Assembly (NCBI GenBank): GCA_006738865.1
Contig: AP019701.1
Coordinates: forward strand, 1,236,001 to 1,300,000
Reading direction: 5' to 3'
DNA from: Allostella sp. ATCC 35155
GTDB taxonomy: Bacteria > Pseudomonadota > Alphaproteobacteria > ATCC43930 > Allostellaceae
DNA: 64,000 bases
The notes beneath the pieces are model-generated. The model made no database searches and was not told where the DNA came from. It was given only the letters and a program-made list of their open reading frames with translations. Shown piece by piece: positions 56,359-64,000 of this stretch. How positions within the stretch are numbered: position 1 is the first letter of the stretch; each line of letters opens with the position of its first letter. Position numbers and translations under genes: made by a program.

Positions 56359-57551
56359 TGGCCGGCGCGGACGGGAAGGGGCCCGTCGGCCCGCTGACGG
56401 GGGTGAAGGTTCTCGACCTCACCTCCTATCTCGCCGGCCCCTATGGCTGCACGCTGCTGGCCGATCTCGGCGCCGAGGTCATCAAGATCGAGGCGCCGGC
56501 CGGCGACATGATCCGCCACTTCCCCTCGACGATCCCGAACGAGAGCCGGGTCTTCCTCGGCACCAACCGCAACAAGCTCGGCGTCGTCCTCGACCTCAAG
56601 AAGGCGGAGGCGCGCGAGGCGCTCGACCGCATGGTCGCCGACGCCGACGTCATCGCCCACAATTTCCGGCCCTCGGTGCCCGATCGCCTCGGCATCGGCT
56701 ACGAGCGCCTGAAGGGCATCAACCCGCGCCTCATCTACGTCTCGCTGACCGGGTTCGGGCAGACCGGGCCGATGGCCGACAATGCCGGCTTCGACCAGGT
56801 GCTGCAGACCATGACCGGCATCTGCACCTTCCAGGGCCGCGCCGGCGAGCCGCAGGTCGTGCTGGGCTCGATCGTCGACTACTACACCTCCTCGCTGCTC
56901 GCCTACGGCGTGTCGGCCGCGCTCTATCACCGCGAGCGCACCGGCGAGGGCCAGTTCGTCGGCCTGTCGCTGCTGCGCACGGCGCTCGCCATGCAGGCGG
57001 GGCGCTTCGTCTGGACCGAGGGCGAGGGGCCGGAGGCAGCCCGCGACCTGCGCTCGGGCGGGCTCACCGGCATCCACCCGACCAAGGACGGGCACATCTA
57101 CATCTCGGCCCACTCGCCGCATTTCTGGGAGGCGCTGTGCGAGCTGATCGGCATGCCCGACCTCGCCCGGCATCCTCGCTATGACACCATGCGCAAGCGC
57201 GCCGAGCACGCGGCCGAGATCCTGCCGCGGATGCGCGAGCTGTTGATGGCCCGCACCGCCGACGAGTGGGAGGTGGTCTTCGGCCAGCGCGTGCCCTGCT
57301 CGAAGGCCCATCCGATCGAGGACATGTTCGATCACCCGCAGGTGCTCGACCAGAAGCTGGTCGCGACGATGGAGCATCCGGCGGTCGGCTCCTATCGCGG
57401 CTTCGGCAAGCCGGTCGAATTCAGCGCCACCCCGGGCCCGGACCAGTTCGGCGCGCCCGGCATGGGCCAGCACACCGACGCGGTCCTGGCCCGCTACGGC
57501 TACAGCGAAGACGAGATCGCCCGGATGCGCGCCGCCGGCGCGATCATCTGA
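56358..57551 (+). CDS. CaiB/BaiF family CoA-transferase (third)
   Basis: The ATG overlaps the CitE-like stop (ATGA). The 397-residue protein begins MAGADGKGPVGPLTGVKVLD and has SYLAGPYGCTLLADLGAEVI, FLGTNRNKLGVVLDLK and the catalytic Asp174 (GSIVDYYTSSLLAYG). It is the most canonical of the three in the operon. Together with the CitE-like lyase it could convert a hydroxy acid to its CoA ester before cleavage (inference). Confidence 0.94.
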   Translation: MAGADGKGPVGPLTGVKVLDLTSYLAGPYGCTLLADLGAEVIKIEAPAGDMIRHFPSTIPNESRVFLGTNRNKLGVVLDLKKAEAREALDRMVADADVIAHNFRPSVPDRLGIGYERLKGINPRLIYVSLTGFGQTGPMADNAGFDQVLQTMTGICTFQGRAGEPQVVLGSIVDYYTSSLLAYGVSAALYHRERTGEGQFVGLSLLRTALAMQAGRFVWTEGEGPEAARDLRSGGLTGIHPTKDGHIYISAHSPHFWEALCELIGMPDLARHPRYDTMRKRAEHAAEILPRMRELLMARTADEWEVVFGQRVPCSKAHPIEDMFDHPQVLDQKLVATMEHPAVGSYRGFGKPVEFSATPGPDQFGAPGMGQHTDAVLARYGYSEDEIARMRAAGAII

Positions 57552-57576
57552 AGACGAACCGGAAGAAGGAGGAACC

Positions 57577-59151
57577 ATGCTCGCGAAGACATTGGGCGCG
57601 GCGGCCGTAGCCGTCGCGCTACTGGCCGCGCCGGGGGCTTCGGCCCAGGCGCCGGCCAAGGGCGGCACCCTCAACTACGCCGTCCAGGGCGACACCTCGA
57701 CCCTGGACTGCCATGCCGCCTCCAGCTTCTCGAACATCCACTATTTGGCGCCGCACTTCTCGCTGCTCGCCAAGTTCGATCCGAAGAACTATCCGAAGAT
57801 CGTTCCCGACGCCGCCGAGAGCTGGACCGTCTCCGACGACGGGCTGGCCTACACCTTCAAGATCCGCGACGGGGTCAAGTTTCACGACGGTACGACCCTG
57901 ACCTCGAAGGACGTGAAGGCGACCTACGAGCGCATCTGGAAGCCGTCGCCGGGGGTGGTGTCGGTGCGGGCCGCGCTGTTCCAGGATCTGACGGGGATCG
58001 AGACGCCGGACGCCAAGACCGTCGTCTTCCGCATCAAGGCGCCCAACGCCGCCATGCTGTCGCAGTTCGCCAGCCCCTGGAACTGCCTCTACTCGGCGGC
58101 GAAGATCGAAGCGGACCCGCTGTTCCCGACCAAGACCATCATGGGTACCGGGCCCTTCGTCTTCGTCGAGCGAGTCGCCGGTTCGCACTGGATCGGCAAG
58201 CGCTTCGAGGACTATTTCCGCCCGGGCCTGCCCTACCTCGACGGCTTCCGCGCCCAGGCGATGGGAGCGACGGCAATCGTCAACGCGCTCGCCGGCGGCC
58301 AGATCCAGGCCGAGTTCCGCGGCTTCGCGCCCGCGGATGCCGCCCGCCTCAAGAACGCCCGCGGTGACCAGATCGAGTTCGCCGAGGGCGAATGGCTCGC
58401 CCATTTCTTCTTCTCCTTCAACACCGAGAAGAAGCCCTTCGACGATATCCGCGTGCGCCGCGCCCTGACCATGGCGGTCGACCGCTGGGGCGGTGCCGCG
58501 CCGATGTCGCGCATCACCTTCCTCAAGTCGGTCGGCGGGCTGATGCGGCCCGGATCGGACATGGCCCTGCGCGGCGACGCGCTGACGGACCTGCCCGGCT
58601 TTTCGCGCGACATCAAGGCGGCCCGCGAGGAGGCCAAGCGCCTGCTGAAGGAGGCCGGCGTCCCCAACCTCAGCTTCAAGCTGACGAACCGGGTGACCGC
58701 GCCCTTCATCCCGCTCGGCCTCTTTCTCATCGACCAGTGGCGGCAGATCGGCGTGACGGCCGAGCACAACCCGCTCGATACCGCCCAGTGGCTGGCGACG
58801 CGCCGGTCGGGCAACTTCGAGGTGGTGGTGGACTCGCAGGCGGAGTGGAACGACGACCCCTCGGTGCAGCTCAACCGGTTCATGTCCTACGACCGGTCGG
58901 ATGCCAACGTCTCGCGCTACACCGATCGCAAGATCGACGAGCTCTATGACCGCCAGAAGGCGACCCTCGACCGGGCCGAGCGCGAGCGGCTGGTGGTGGA
59001 GCTGCAGCGGCACCTCATCCAGCAGGCCTATTCCGGTCCCGGATTCTGGGCCGGCCGCAACGTCGCCCTCGACAGCAAGGTCGAGGGGTGGGTGGCGCTG
59101 CCGAGCCATATGCTGAACCAGGACCTGGCCGAGATCTGGCTGAAGCCGTGA
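57577..59151 (+). CDS. ABC importer substrate-binding protein, family 5 (second copy)
   Basis: A strong AAGAAGGAGG precedes the ATG. The 524-residue precursor has a Sec signal peptide (ending ASA, about residue 23). It has SBP_bac_5 blocks YTFKIRDGVKFHDGTTLTSK, TIMGTGPFVFVERVAGSHW and RRALTMAVDRWGG. It is a paralogue of the receptor at 48890 but stands far from the permease genes. Two receptors feeding one permease pair would widen substrate range. It sits 25 bases after the third CoA-transferase gene. Confidence 0.94.
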   Translation: MLAKTLGAAAVAVALLAAPGASAQAPAKGGTLNYAVQGDTSTLDCHAASSFSNIHYLAPHFSLLAKFDPKNYPKIVPDAAESWTVSDDGLAYTFKIRDGVKFHDGTTLTSKDVKATYERIWKPSPGVVSVRAALFQDLTGIETPDAKTVVFRIKAPNAAMLSQFASPWNCLYSAAKIEADPLFPTKTIMGTGPFVFVERVAGSHWIGKRFEDYFRPGLPYLDGFRAQAMGATAIVNALAGGQIQAEFRGFAPADAARLKNARGDQIEFAEGEWLAHFFFSFNTEKKPFDDIRVRRALTMAVDRWGGAAPMSRITFLKSVGGLMRPGSDMALRGDALTDLPGFSRDIKAAREEAKRLLKEAGVPNLSFKLTNRVTAPFIPLGLFLIDQWRQIGVTAEHNPLDTAQWLATRRSGNFEVVVDSQAEWNDDPSVQLNRFMSYDRSDANVSRYTDRKIDELYDRQKATLDRAERERLVVELQRHLIQQAYSGPGFWAGRNVALDSKVEGWVALPSHMLNQDLAEIWLKP

Positions 59152-59179
59152 TCGCGGCCGCTTAGGGAGCATTACGTCC

Positions 59180-60061
59180 ATGGCACTGTTCCGCACGCTT
59201 CTCTTCGCCCCCGGCAACCATGCCCGCCGGGTCGAGAAGGTCTTCACCGTCGGCGCCGACGGCGTGATCCTGGATCTGGAGGACGCCGTCGCCGTCGCCG
59301 AGAAGCCGGGTACGCGCAAGCTGATCGTGGCCGCCCTGCAGCGGCCGCGCAGCTGCCGTGCCTATGTGCGGGTCAATGCCATGGACACGCCCTTCTGCTA
59401 CGCCGACCTCGTCGAGGTGGTGGGGCCGGGGCTCGACGGCATCATCCTGCCCAAGGTCGAGACCGCCTCGGCCCTGCTCGCCGCCGACTGGCTCCTGGAA
59501 CAGCTCGAGCGCGAGCGCGGGCTGCCCCGGCGCAGCATCGACATGATCCCGATCATCGAGACCGCCCGCGGCATCGCCAACCTCTCCCAGATCATGGGGG
59601 CGGGCAGCCGCGTCCGCCGCTGCTCCTTCGGCGCCGGCGACTTCACCTTCGACGCCAACGTCGAGTGGACCCGGGACGAGGCGGAACTCGCCCATGCGCG
59701 GGCCGAGATGGTGATCCATTCGCGTGCCAACGGGCTGGAGGCGCCGCTCGACTCCGTCTGGGTCGACCTCCAGGACGCCGAAGGGCTGGAAGCCTCGGCC
59801 CGCGCGGTCAAGCGCATGGGCTTCCAGGGCAAGACCTGCATCCACCCGAACCAGATCCCCGTCGTCAACACCGTCTTCAGCCCGACGGCCGAGGAACTGG
59901 CCTTCGCCCGCAAGGTGGTGGGCGCCTTCGAGGCGGCCGAAGCCGCGGGGTCGGCCGCCTTCCAGATCGACGGCAAGTTCGTCGACTACCCGATCGTCTA
60001 TCGCGCCCAGCGCATCGTGAAGGAGCAGGAGGCGATCGAAGCCGCGCAACGGCCGGCATGA
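59180..60061 (+). CDS. CitE-like acyl-CoA lyase (HpcH/HpaI family), second copy
   Basis: The 293-residue protein has RTLLFAPGNHARRVEKVFTV, ADGVILDLEDAVAVAEKPG, VRVNAMDTPFCYADL, LPKVETASALLAA, IPIIETARGIANL and CSFGAGDFTFDANVEW. It differs from the first CitE-like protein, so each may cleave a different acyl-CoA or one may act as a thioesterase-type lyase. It is the last gene of the locus and is followed by a strong hairpin. Confidence 0.93.
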   Translation: MALFRTLLFAPGNHARRVEKVFTVGADGVILDLEDAVAVAEKPGTRKLIVAALQRPRSCRAYVRVNAMDTPFCYADLVEVVGPGLDGIILPKVETASALLAADWLLEQLERERGLPRRSIDMIPIIETARGIANLSQIMGAGSRVRRCSFGAGDFTFDANVEWTRDEAELAHARAEMVIHSRANGLEAPLDSVWVDLQDAEGLEASARAVKRMGFQGKTCIHPNQIPVVNTVFSPTAEELAFARKVVGAFEAAEAAGSAAFQIDGKFVDYPIVYRAQRIVKEQEAIEAAQRPA

Positions 60062-60097
60062 GGCCGTCCGGCCGGATTATGGCACGGGCCGTGTCTT

Positions 60098-60126
60098 GGC
60101 ACGGGCAGGGCGTCCCTGCCCGTGCC
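60098..60126. terminator. Perfect 13-bp stem hairpin, bidirectional terminator candidate
   Basis: GGCACGGGCAGGG at 60098-60110 pairs perfectly with CCCTGCCCGTGCC at 60114-60126 around the three-base loop CGT. It lies between the convergent ends of the CitE-like gene and the small secreted protein gene. It is the most stable-looking hairpin in the window. T-rich flanks are weak. Confidence 0.75.
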
Positions 60127-60140
60127 GCCGCCGGCAATGC

Positions 60141-60575
60141 TCAGCGCAGGGCGGCCAGCACCTGGTCGCCGTCGGGCACGCTGACGGTAGCGGTGCAGCC
60201 CTCGCCGGACCCCTTGCAGCACAGCTCGGAGCCGCAGGAGGTGGAGCGCAGCCGGACCTCGACGAGGATGCCCTTGCCGTTGCCGGGCGCGCGGCTGTAT
60301 CGCAGCGACTTGCTGGCCACGGCCTTGGCGAGGATCTCCCGCACCGAGGCGACATGCACGTTGCAACGATCGTTCTGCCGGCCGTCCACCGTCACCCTGG
60401 TCAGCTTCATGGCGCCGAACCGCTCCGTCACGAAGCGATGGCCAGCCGCCGAGTTGATGGCCTTGCCGGATATGTAGCCCTCCATGGCGCGAGCCGGAGC
60501 AGAGGTCGCGGCCAGATTCGAGACCGCCAGGATCATCGCCAGGAAAACGCCGACAAGCAGGGGGCTTTTCTTCAT
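60141..60575 (-). CDS. Small exported Cys-containing protein (hypothetical)
   Basis: The ATG at 60575 is preceded by GGAGG and gives 144 residues. A Sec signal peptide is clear (MKKSPLLVGVFLAMILA, cleavage near ARA at about 30). The mature part holds five cysteines (RCNVHV, SCGSELCCKGSGEGC) likely to form disulfides. I do not recognise a family. It faces the CitE-like gene across the hairpin and is divergent from the SDR gene. Confidence 0.7.
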   Translation of the reverse strand: MKKSPLLVGVFLAMILAVSNLAATSAPARAMEGYISGKAINSAAGHRFVTERFGAMKLTRVTVDGRQNDRCNVHVASVREILAKAVASKSLRYSRAPGNGKGILVEVRLRSTSCGSELCCKGSGEGCTATVSVPDGDQVLAALR

Positions 60576-60715
60576 GATCGCCTCCATCCAGCACCGGCAC
60601 GGACGCCGACGGTCCAGTCTAGTCATGGACAAGATTGCCGTGCAGGCCAAGGCTGGTCCGATTTGACAGTCACTTGCGCGGCTGCGAGACCGCCGCGATG
60701 GACAGGGAGGGACGG

Positions 60716-61462
60716 ATGGCGGCGCTCGACGGCAGGGTGGCTCTCGTGACCGGGGCCGGGCGGAACATCGGGCGGGCGATCGCCCTGACGCTGGCGCGCG
60801 ACGGCGCGGCCGTCGCCGTCAACGGCCGCGCCGACCGGGCCGCGGTCGACAGCGTCGTGGCGGAGATCGTCGCCGCCGGCGGCCGGGCGGTCGCCGTGAT
60901 GGGCGACGTCGCCGACGAGGCCGAGGTCGCCGCCATGGTCGACCGGGCGGCCGGCGAACTCGGCGGCATCGACATCCTGGTCAGCAATGCCGGCCTGCGG
61001 CGGCAGACCCCGTTCCTCGAGATCTCCCTGGCGGAATGGCGGGAGATCATGTCGGTGGCGCTCGACGGCGCCTTCCTGCTCTCCCGCGCCGCGGTGCCGC
61101 ACATGATCCGGCGCGGCGGCGGGGCGTTCGTCGCGCTGTCGGGCATTTCGAACCATGTCGGCACGCCCAACCGCTGCCACGTTTCGGCCTCCAAGGCGGG
61201 GCTGGAGGGGCTGGTGCGTGCGCTCGCCGTCGAACTTGCGCCGCACGCCATCACCTGCAACTGCGTCGCCCCCGGCGCGATCGACACCGCGCGCGGCGCT
61301 TCGGCCGGGCCGATGCCGCCGACCCTGATGGCCGGCATTCCGCTGGCGCGCCGCGGCACCGTCGACGAGATTGCCGGCATGGTGCGCCTGCTGGCGGGTC
61401 CGGAGGGCGCCTACGTCACCGGCCAGACCATCCACGTCAACGGCGGTGCCTTCCTCACCTGA
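60716..61462 (+). CDS. SDR family protein with a substituted catalytic tyrosine
   Basis: I prefer the ATG at 60716 because GGGAGG lies six bases before it; an ATG at 60698 is possible. The 248-residue protein has TGAGRNIG (12-19), SNAG (90-93), Ser142 (VALSGIS) and Lys160, but the usual Tyr four residues before the lysine is Val156 (HVSASK, with His155 before it). The C-terminus VTGQTIHVNGGAFL is standard. Related SDRs with His/Val at this place exist; the reaction is unknown. The gene stands alone. Confidence 0.88.
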   Translation: MAALDGRVALVTGAGRNIGRAIALTLARDGAAVAVNGRADRAAVDSVVAEIVAAGGRAVAVMGDVADEAEVAAMVDRAAGELGGIDILVSNAGLRRQTPFLEISLAEWREIMSVALDGAFLLSRAAVPHMIRRGGGAFVALSGISNHVGTPNRCHVSASKAGLEGLVRALAVELAPHAITCNCVAPGAIDTARGASAGPMPPTLMAGIPLARRGTVDEIAGMVRLLAGPEGAYVTGQTIHVNGGAFLT

Positions 61463-61522
61463 TCGGCGAGGGAACCGGAACGGGCGAGCGGAGTTCTCGT
61501 GCCCGGAAGCCGGAGGTGCCCG

Positions 61523-61864
61523 ATGAACATGCCGCTCGCCGCTACTGCCGTCCTTGCCCTGGCCCTGCTCGCCGGTGCGGCCCTGGCCGCCCCGGTGACC
61601 GTACGCAACTGCACCGGGGGGCCGGTCGACATCCAGGTGCGCGACCATGGCGGGCCCGACACGCAGGTCCGCTCGGCGATCCAGAACCTGCCCCAGGGCG
61701 GCACCTGGTCCGGGCAGTGCAACCCGGCTGCCCAGACCTGCGCCCTCACGATCGACCGCTATCTCTCCGGCGCGATCAACGTCGTGACGTCGGGCACGAT
61801 CTGCGTCGTGCCGACGACCTCGGACACGGCGCTGCCCCTGCCGATGAACGCCTGCCCCTGCTGA
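61523..61864 (+). CDS. Small secreted protein (hypothetical)
   Basis: The ATG at 61523 follows CGGAGG and gives 113 residues. A Sec signal peptide (MNMPLAATAVLALALLAGAA, cleavage near ALA) precedes a short beta-rich domain (APVTVRNCTGGPVDIQVRDH). Six cysteines in the mature part suggest disulfides. No family is recognised. It follows the SDR gene by 60 bases on the same strand. Confidence 0.65.
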   Translation: MNMPLAATAVLALALLAGAALAAPVTVRNCTGGPVDIQVRDHGGPDTQVRSAIQNLPQGGTWSGQCNPAAQTCALTIDRYLSGAINVVTSGTICVVPTTSDTALPLPMNACPC

Positions 61865-61897
61865 GCAGGCGCCGATCGCGGTGCGGGCGAGGGCGGC

Positions 61898-63055
61898 TCA
61901 GCCCGCCTTCGCCTTGTGCTTCTCGATCTCGCCCATGACGGCGGCGGCCGACTGCGCCTTGTAATTGTCGCTGTGGCTGGTCGCGATGTCGTAGCTGAGG
62001 CGGCGCAGCGCGTTGGAATCGCGCTGGAAGTGCGGGTGGACGAAGCGGGCCATCAGCTCGTAGCTGCGCTGGGTTGCCGGCCAGTCCGCCCAGTTGTGGG
62101 CCAGCAGCAGCACTGCGCCGAAGCCGCCGTTCGACCCGGTCCACAGCCGCTCGAAATGGCGGATGCAGTCGTCGGGCGTGCCGATGCAGGCGATGCCCTC
62201 GTTCGTCAGGTAGTCGAGCGGATCGGTGATGCCCGGCGGAATGATCGGGAAGGTCGCGACGTCGGTGAAGTACTTGCAGTACTGCTCCAGGCCGAAGGCG
62301 ACGTCGCGCCTTGCCTGTTCGCGCGTCTCCGCGACATGGGCAAAGGTGACGATGCGCCACTTGCGGCGATCGGCGACGTGGCCGTTCTGCTCGGCGTTCT
62401 GGGTGTAGATGGACCAGTTGTTGGCGTGCGCCTTCAGCGCGTCGTCCGAGGTGCCGCCGATCGACAGCATCCCGATCCCGTGGCGGCCCGAGGCGACCGC
62501 GCCGACCGGTGAGCGGGCGCAGGCGACCGCCATCTCCATCATCGGCTGGGTGTAGGAGGGCAGCTGCACCTGCGCGGCGTTGAGATCGAACCAGTCGGTC
62601 TTCTTCGTGACCGACCGGCCCTGCATCAGCTCCATCAGCACGTCCAGCGCCTCGTTCATGCGCGGTCGCTGCGCGGCGGCGTCGATGCCGAGCTTGGCCG
62701 CGTCATGAACCAGCGCCCCCGGGCCGACCCCGAACATCGCCCGCCCACGCGTCATATGGTCGAGCTGGACCATCCGGCTCGCAAGGGTGAAGGGGTTGTG
62801 ATAGGGCAGCGAGACGACGCCGGTGCCGAGCCGGATGTGCTTCGTGCGCTCGGCCGCCGCGGCGATGAACATCTCCGGGCAGGCGATGATCTCGAAGCCG
62901 CCCGAGTGATGCTCGCCGACCCAGGCCTCGTGATAGTTCAGCCGGTCGAGATGGACCAGCAGGTCCATGTCGCGCTCCATCGCCAGCGTCGGGTTCTCGC
63001 CCAGCGCGTGAAAAGGGGCGAGGAAGATGCCGGTGCGGAGATAGCGGTCGTCCAT
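61898..63055 (-). CDS. LLM class flavin-dependent oxidoreductase (luciferase-like)
   Basis: This 385-residue protein is a bacterial-luciferase-like TIM barrel: RTGIFLAPFHALGENPTLAM, YHEAWVGEHHSGGFEIIACP (His pair), RLGTGVVSLPYHNPFTLASR and RAMFGVGPGALVHDA. It resembles FMNH2-dependent monooxygenases that oxidise small organic substrates and need a separate flavin reductase. No reductase gene is visible in this window. The C-terminal part (SYDIATSHSDNYKAQ) is unlike classical LuxA, so the substrate is unknown. Confidence 0.92.
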   Translation of the reverse strand: MDDRYLRTGIFLAPFHALGENPTLAMERDMDLLVHLDRLNYHEAWVGEHHSGGFEIIACPEMFIAAAAERTKHIRLGTGVVSLPYHNPFTLASRMVQLDHMTRGRAMFGVGPGALVHDAAKLGIDAAAQRPRMNEALDVLMELMQGRSVTKKTDWFDLNAAQVQLPSYTQPMMEMAVACARSPVGAVASGRHGIGMLSIGGTSDDALKAHANNWSIYTQNAEQNGHVADRRKWRIVTFAHVAETREQARRDVAFGLEQYCKYFTDVATFPIIPPGITDPLDYLTNEGIACIGTPDDCIRHFERLWTGSNGGFGAVLLLAHNWADWPATQRSYELMARFVHPHFQRDSNALRRLSYDIATSHSDNYKAQSAAAVMGEIEKHKAKAG

Positions 63056-63117
63056 GGCCTCGGGCTCTCGGCGATCGTTGGGGATGACGGCAGCTTAGGC
63101 ACGAGTGGCGACGACGC

Positions 63118-63654
63118 TCAACCGGGCTTGCCGCCCGATCGCAGGGTTCGCACGAACCGCACCCGGTCCGAACTGCCGCGTCGCCCGGGCTGCTCCAGCC
63201 GCCAGCGTTCGGCAATGCGGAAGCCGCAGCGCCGCAGCACCGCACAGGATGCGGCATTCTCGGTATCGACGACCGCGAACAGCGTGCAGTCCGGCTCGCG
63301 CGGACCGAGCCAGTCGACGAGGCCCGTCAACGCCTCGGCCATGTAGCCGTGCCGCCGGGCGTCCGGATGCAGCCAGTAGCCGACTTCCCGGCCTTCCCCC
63401 GCGCGCTCGATGGTGAGCAGGCCGAGCAGGCGGTCGTCCCCGGCGGCTGCGACCGTCCAGCGCTCCGGGAGGGGTCGCGGCGGCTGCAGCAGGAATGCGC
63501 GCGCATCGGCCTCCGCATAGGGAAACGGTGTCCGCTGCAGCCACTGCGCGACGGACCAGTCGCCCAGCGCCTCGACCGTGCGCCGGACGTCAGCCGCGAG
63601 GGGCGGGCGCAGCTGCAGCCGCGCCGTCCGCAGGACCGCCGGGCGGCCGCTCAC
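63118..63654 (-). CDS. GNAT family N-acetyltransferase (RimJ/RimL-like)
   Basis: A GTG start overlapping the GMC oxidoreductase stop (GTGA) gives 178 residues. The pattern is that of RimJ/RimL acetyltransferases: LRTARLQLRPPLAADVRRTV, REVGYWLHPDARRHGYMAEA (acetyl-CoA motif) and NAASCAVLRRCGFRIAERWR. Substrates may be an N-terminus or a small amine. It is coupled to the upstream oxidoreductase gene. Confidence 0.9.
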   Translation of the reverse strand: MSGRPAVLRTARLQLRPPLAADVRRTVEALGDWSVAQWLQRTPFPYAEADARAFLLQPPRPLPERWTVAAAGDDRLLGLLTIERAGEGREVGYWLHPDARRHGYMAEALTGLVDWLGPREPDCTLFAVVDTENAASCAVLRRCGFRIAERWRLEQPGRRGSSDRVRFVRTLRSGGKPG

Positions 63655-64000
63655 CCCGCCTCGGCCAGCGGCACCGCTTCGGGCGGGGCGCGGCCGAGGA
63701 TGAGGTCGGAGCCCTTCTCGCCGATCATCAGGGTCGAGGCGTTGAGGTTGGCGGACGGCATGGTCGGCATGATCGAGGCGTCGACGACGCGCAGCCCCTC
63801 GAGGCCATGCACCCGGAGCTGGTCGTCGACGACCGCGCTCGGGTCGCTCGCCGGGCCCATGCGGCAGGTGCCCATGAGGTGGAAGGTGGTGGTGCCGCGC
63901 TGGCGCGCGAAGTCGAGCAGCTCGTCGTCGCTCTGCGCCGGCTCGCCCGGATACTCCTCGCGCTCGAAGTAGGGGGCGAGCGGGGCGGTGCGCAAGAGGC
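63651..64000 (-). CDS. GMC family oxidoreductase, C-terminal part (runs off the window)
   Basis: The frame is open to the right edge, so only the last 116 or so residues are visible. FHLMGTCRMGPASDPSAVVD carries the conserved active-site His of GMC enzymes, followed by LRVHGLEGLRVVDASIMPTM and SANLNASTLMIGEKGSDLI. This is the choline dehydrogenase-like C-terminus, which closes over FAD. The N-terminal FAD domain lies outside. Its stop overlaps the GNAT start. Confidence 0.93.
   Translation of the reverse strand, partial: LLRTAPLAPYFEREEYPGEPAQSDDELLDFARQRGTTTFHLMGTCRMGPASDPSAVVDDQLRVHGLEGLRVVDASIMPTMPSANLNASTLMIGEKGSDLILGRAPPEAVPLAEAG

Overview
The window is very GC-rich (about 70% by eye), densely coding DNA of an alphaproteobacterial chromosome. 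Lineage markers seen or inferred are EcfG-type stress promoters, an HWE-like histidine kinase, an osmoregulated periplasmic glucan pair (opgD/opgH) and a ThyX-type thymidylate synthase. The style fits a Rhodospirillales-like soil or water organism; the genus cannot be named from the sequence alone. No rRNA, tRNA, CRISPR array, transposase or integrase was seen.

Layout. (1) 1-10,011 is the right part of a prophage or phage-tail-like element: tape-measure C-terminus, two small structural proteins, a large tail protein disrupted by frameshifts in a glycine-rich stretch, then a compact lysis module (XhlA-like coiled-coil membrane protein, P5-like lysis protein, two-TM holin candidate, and overlapping i-spanin/o-spanin genes). 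A perfect 11-bp stem hairpin closes it. (2) 10,047-11,583 is a stress island (YflT-like glycine-zipper protein, PepSY-like exported protein, low-affinity iron permease-like protein) with two divergent EcfG-like promoters. (3) 11,648-17,982 has a ketopantoate-reductase-family gene, opgD-like and opgH, an oxaloacetate-decarboxylase-type enzyme and a GST. (4) 18,116-27,697 is rich in cell-wall enzymes: M17 aminopeptidase, YcbB-type L,D-transpeptidase, YcbK-like M15 protein, MltA, and a second YkuD lipoprotein. Interspersed are GNAT, an eRF1-like protein behind an FNR/FixK-type box, an exporter ABC and thyX. (5) 27,738-30,728 is a two-component cassette. (6) 30,757-37,056 holds an endonuclease/phosphatase-family gene and a MacB-TolC type efflux operon whose adaptor is fused to a cytoplasmic PAS domain. 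(7) 37,169-41,283 is a complete CUT1 (ugp-like) ABC importer.

(8) 41,409-42,887 is a small acquired patch: a low-GC orphan PD-(D/E)XK-type gene, a second copy of the last 260 bp of the neighbouring dehydrogenase gene, and a GNAT gene between the copies. (9) 42,878-60,061 appears to be one catabolic locus: D-2-hydroxyacid dehydrogenase, SDR, peptide/opine-type ABC importer (fused ATPase, two permeases, two paralogous binding proteins), GntR regulator, three CaiB/BaiF CoA-transferases, a thiolase-fold protein without a nucleophilic cysteine paired with a DUF35 partner, and two CitE-like lyases. A shared 17-bp AT-rich motif lies before both the importer operon and the gntR/CoA-transferase divergent promoter. 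My inference is that an organic acid is imported, activated by CoA transfer and cleaved by retro-aldol or Claisen-type reactions. (10) 60,141-64,000 has two small secreted proteins, an SDR lacking the canonical tyrosine, an LLM flavin oxidoreductase, a GNAT and the C-terminus of a GMC oxidoreductase that runs off the window.
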